A stretch of DNA of 56,129 nucleotides from an uncultured Opitutaceae bacterium (lineage in GTDB: Bacteria > Verrucomicrobiota > Verrucomicrobiia > Opitutales > Opitutaceae): the NCBI GenBank assembly GCA_903919205.1, contig CAIXHE010000041.1, positions 1 to 56,129 on the forward strand. Reading direction: 5' to 3'. The notes under the pieces were generated by a model. The model saw only the letters and a program-made list of their open reading frames with translations. It was not told the origin of the DNA and did not search any database. Below, one piece after another: positions 53,728-56,129 of this stretch. Positions within the stretch are counted from its first letter, which is position 1. Every line of letters starts with the position of its first letter. A program made the position numbers and the translations under genes.

Positions 53728-54377
53728 TGTAGTCCGATCTCCGCCTTGTGGTCAGCCGGCACGTCCGAGACGCTCCCGGTCTGCGCCCTCTGCAGCGCGC
53801 GGACGTAGGCCACGACGGCCCAGCGGTCGTCGGGGGCGATCTTGTCCGCGTACGGGAGCATGTTGCCCTTGCCGTAGGTGATCGTGTTGAAGATCTCGCC
53901 CTCGGCCATCTTGCGCAGGCGGTCGTCGTGGTAGGTCGGCACGGCGCCCATGCCGTACTTCTTCGTGATGCCGTTGCCGTCGCCCACGCTGCCGTGGCAG
54001 GGCGAGCAGTAGATCGTGAAGCGGTCGCGGCCCCGCTCGAGCATGCGGCGGTCGACCTTGAGGACCGGCGGGAAGCCGCGGGCGAAGGTGCCGTCGGCCG
54101 CCTTGCCGCGGTAGAGGAAGTCGTCGTTGCGCAGGGGCTGCCCCGCCGGGCCGAAGCTCGAGGCGACCGTGCCCTCCGGGGCGACGCGGTCCGAGCGGCC
54201 GTCGGCGAAGAAGGCGCTCTCGGTCTGCTGCACGTGGTGGGGCTGGTACTTCATGCCCGGGAAGAGCCACTCCGGGAACACGTCCATCGGGGGATGGGTG
54301 AAGGTCCTGCCGCGGAAGCCCAGGATCGAGACGGTGAGCACGCAGACGAAGGCGGTGAAGAGGTAGACGTAGCGCAT
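53724..54377 (-). CDS. actE: Alternative Complex III monoheme cytochrome c ActE
   Basis: 217 residues. An N-terminal signal or anchor helix (3-20), then a periplasmic cytochrome c domain with IYCSPCHGSVGDG (C124, C127, H128) and a Met ligand probably in GNMLPYADKI. It takes electrons from the pentaheme ActA (outside the window) and passes them out of ACIII. A DxMFPEW-like stretch near the N-terminus (MDVFPEWLFPGMKYQ) is a known ActE feature. It starts 3 bases after actD. Confidence 0.9.
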   Translation of the reverse strand: MRYVYLFTAFVCVLTVSILGFRGRTFTHPPMDVFPEWLFPGMKYQPHHVQQTESAFFADGRSDRVAPEGTVASSFGPAGQPLRNDDFLYRGKAADGTFARGFPPVLKVDRRMLERGRDRFTIYCSPCHGSVGDGNGITKKYGMGAVPTYHDDRLRKMAEGEIFNTITYGKGNMLPYADKIAPDDRWAVVAYVRALQRAQTGSVSDVPADHKAEIGLQ

Positions 54378-54380
54378 GGC

Positions 54381-54914
54381 TCAGTTCTCGATCTCCACGA
54401 TCTGCTTGCCGCCCGCCTTCTCGAGGAGGGCGCGGGTGTTGGCGGCGTTGAACCGCGGGTCGGTCTTCTCGATCACGAGGAAGAACTGGTCGTCGGTGCC
54501 CCGCCGGATGTGCTCGTAGTTGAGCACCGGGTGGTAGTGCATCGGCAGGCCGTTCAGGACGAACATGCCCCCGATGGTCGCGAAGGCGGTGAAGAGGATC
54601 GTGAGCTCGTAGGATACCGGGAAGGCGAAGAGGGGGCTGAAGAGCGGCTTGCCGCCGACCGTGATCGGGTAGTCGAACTTGTCCATGAACCAGATCATCG
54701 ACATGCCCGTGCAGAAGCCCGTGATGCCGCCGCAGAGGGAGATCCTCGGCACCCGCGAGCGGCCGATGCCCATCGCCTTGTCGAGGCCGTGGATCGGGAA
54801 CGGGCTGATGCAGTCCCAGCGGCGGTAGCCCGCGTCGCGCACCAGTTCGGCGGCGTGGTAGAGATCCCCGGGGGTCTCGAAGGTGGCGATCAGTCCGTAG
54901 GTGGATTCAGGCAT
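54381..54914 (-). CDS. actD: Alternative Complex III subunit ActD
   Basis: 177 residues, DUF3341 family. The cytoplasmic N-terminal domain has YGLIATFETPGDLYHAAELV and the hallmark CISPFPIHGLDKAMG; two membrane helices follow (about 60-80 and 95-120), then a soluble tail. It is a structural subunit of ACIII with no cofactor. Nine bases separate it from actC. Confidence 0.93.
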   Translation of the reverse strand: MPESTYGLIATFETPGDLYHAAELVRDAGYRRWDCISPFPIHGLDKAMGIGRSRVPRISLCGGITGFCTGMSMIWFMDKFDYPITVGGKPLFSPLFAFPVSYELTILFTAFATIGGMFVLNGLPMHYHPVLNYEHIRRGTDDQFFLVIEKTDPRFNAANTRALLEKAGGKQIVEIEN

Positions 54915-54923
54915 GGCCGGGGC

Positions 54924-56129
<1,206 letters not shown>

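Overview
This 56.1-kb, very GC-rich window looks like a chromosomal segment of a verrucomicrobial bacterium, most likely of the Opitutales/Opitutaceae type. Pointers to this are an Alternative Complex III (act) operon, a secreted protein with the C-terminal domain seen again and again in Opitutaceae exported proteins, menaquinone chemistry, an outer membrane (heptose epimerase, lipoproteins, tripartite efflux pumps) and a bL28 protein next to a good intrinsic terminator. The taxonomic call is an inference from remembered family distributions, not from a search. No phage, insertion sequence, integrase or CRISPR array was seen.

Layout. 1-545: a hairpin-rich non-coding stretch and a tRNA-Tyr gene. 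545-1981: cardiolipin synthase. 1978-9774 (minus strand): a tight six-gene run serA-plsY-hom-lysC-thrC-cimA, covering serine, homoserine, threonine and isoleucine precursor synthesis plus one phospholipid step; thrB is absent. 9973-15760: an RND efflux set in the order pump, adaptor, outer-membrane factor. 15901-20412: an OpgC-like membrane protein, an HD hydrolase, tdh-kbl (threonine to glycine) and cdd. 20440-22133 (minus): hisS and an HU/IHF-type protein. 22222-26918: menG/ubiE, an A-type Fe-S carrier, a Hanks-type kinase, rpoN and tsaD. 26915-29198: an S41 protease and a divergent MidA-like protein with a damaged-looking SAM site.

29199-31757 is visibly poorer in GC than its surroundings. 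It holds one secreted BNR-repeat protein and a broken VapC (PIN-domain toxin) gene with probably two frameshifts, and reads as an insertion scar or island. rpmB with its terminator closes it. 32069-36138 (minus) is a fatty-acid operon: a CysJ-like flavoprotein without its flavodoxin domain, fabG, acpP, fabF and a lytic transglycosylase lipoprotein. 36208-42750 (plus) carries a glyoxalase-fold protein, a pseudouridine synthase, an exported SH3-like protein, folD, a receiver-kinase hybrid, proC and hldD. 42792-49250 (minus) is a second RND efflux operon (adaptor, pump, outer-membrane factor) ending in its likely TetR repressor; a palindromic operator lies inside the promoter.

49491-56129 (minus, running off the right edge) is the respiratory part: actC-D-E-F, a small one-helix protein, then three genes resembling cbb3 oxidase subunits N, O and P. 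The CcoN-like protein keeps the fold and length but has lost the low-spin heme histidine, two of three Cu-B histidines, the active-site tyrosine and every histidine in the high-spin heme region. It therefore cannot be a normal oxygen reductase. An ACIII fused at operon level to a metal-free oxidase-like membrane subunit and two monoheme cytochromes c is the most interesting object in the window. MenG would supply the menaquinone that ACIII oxidises.
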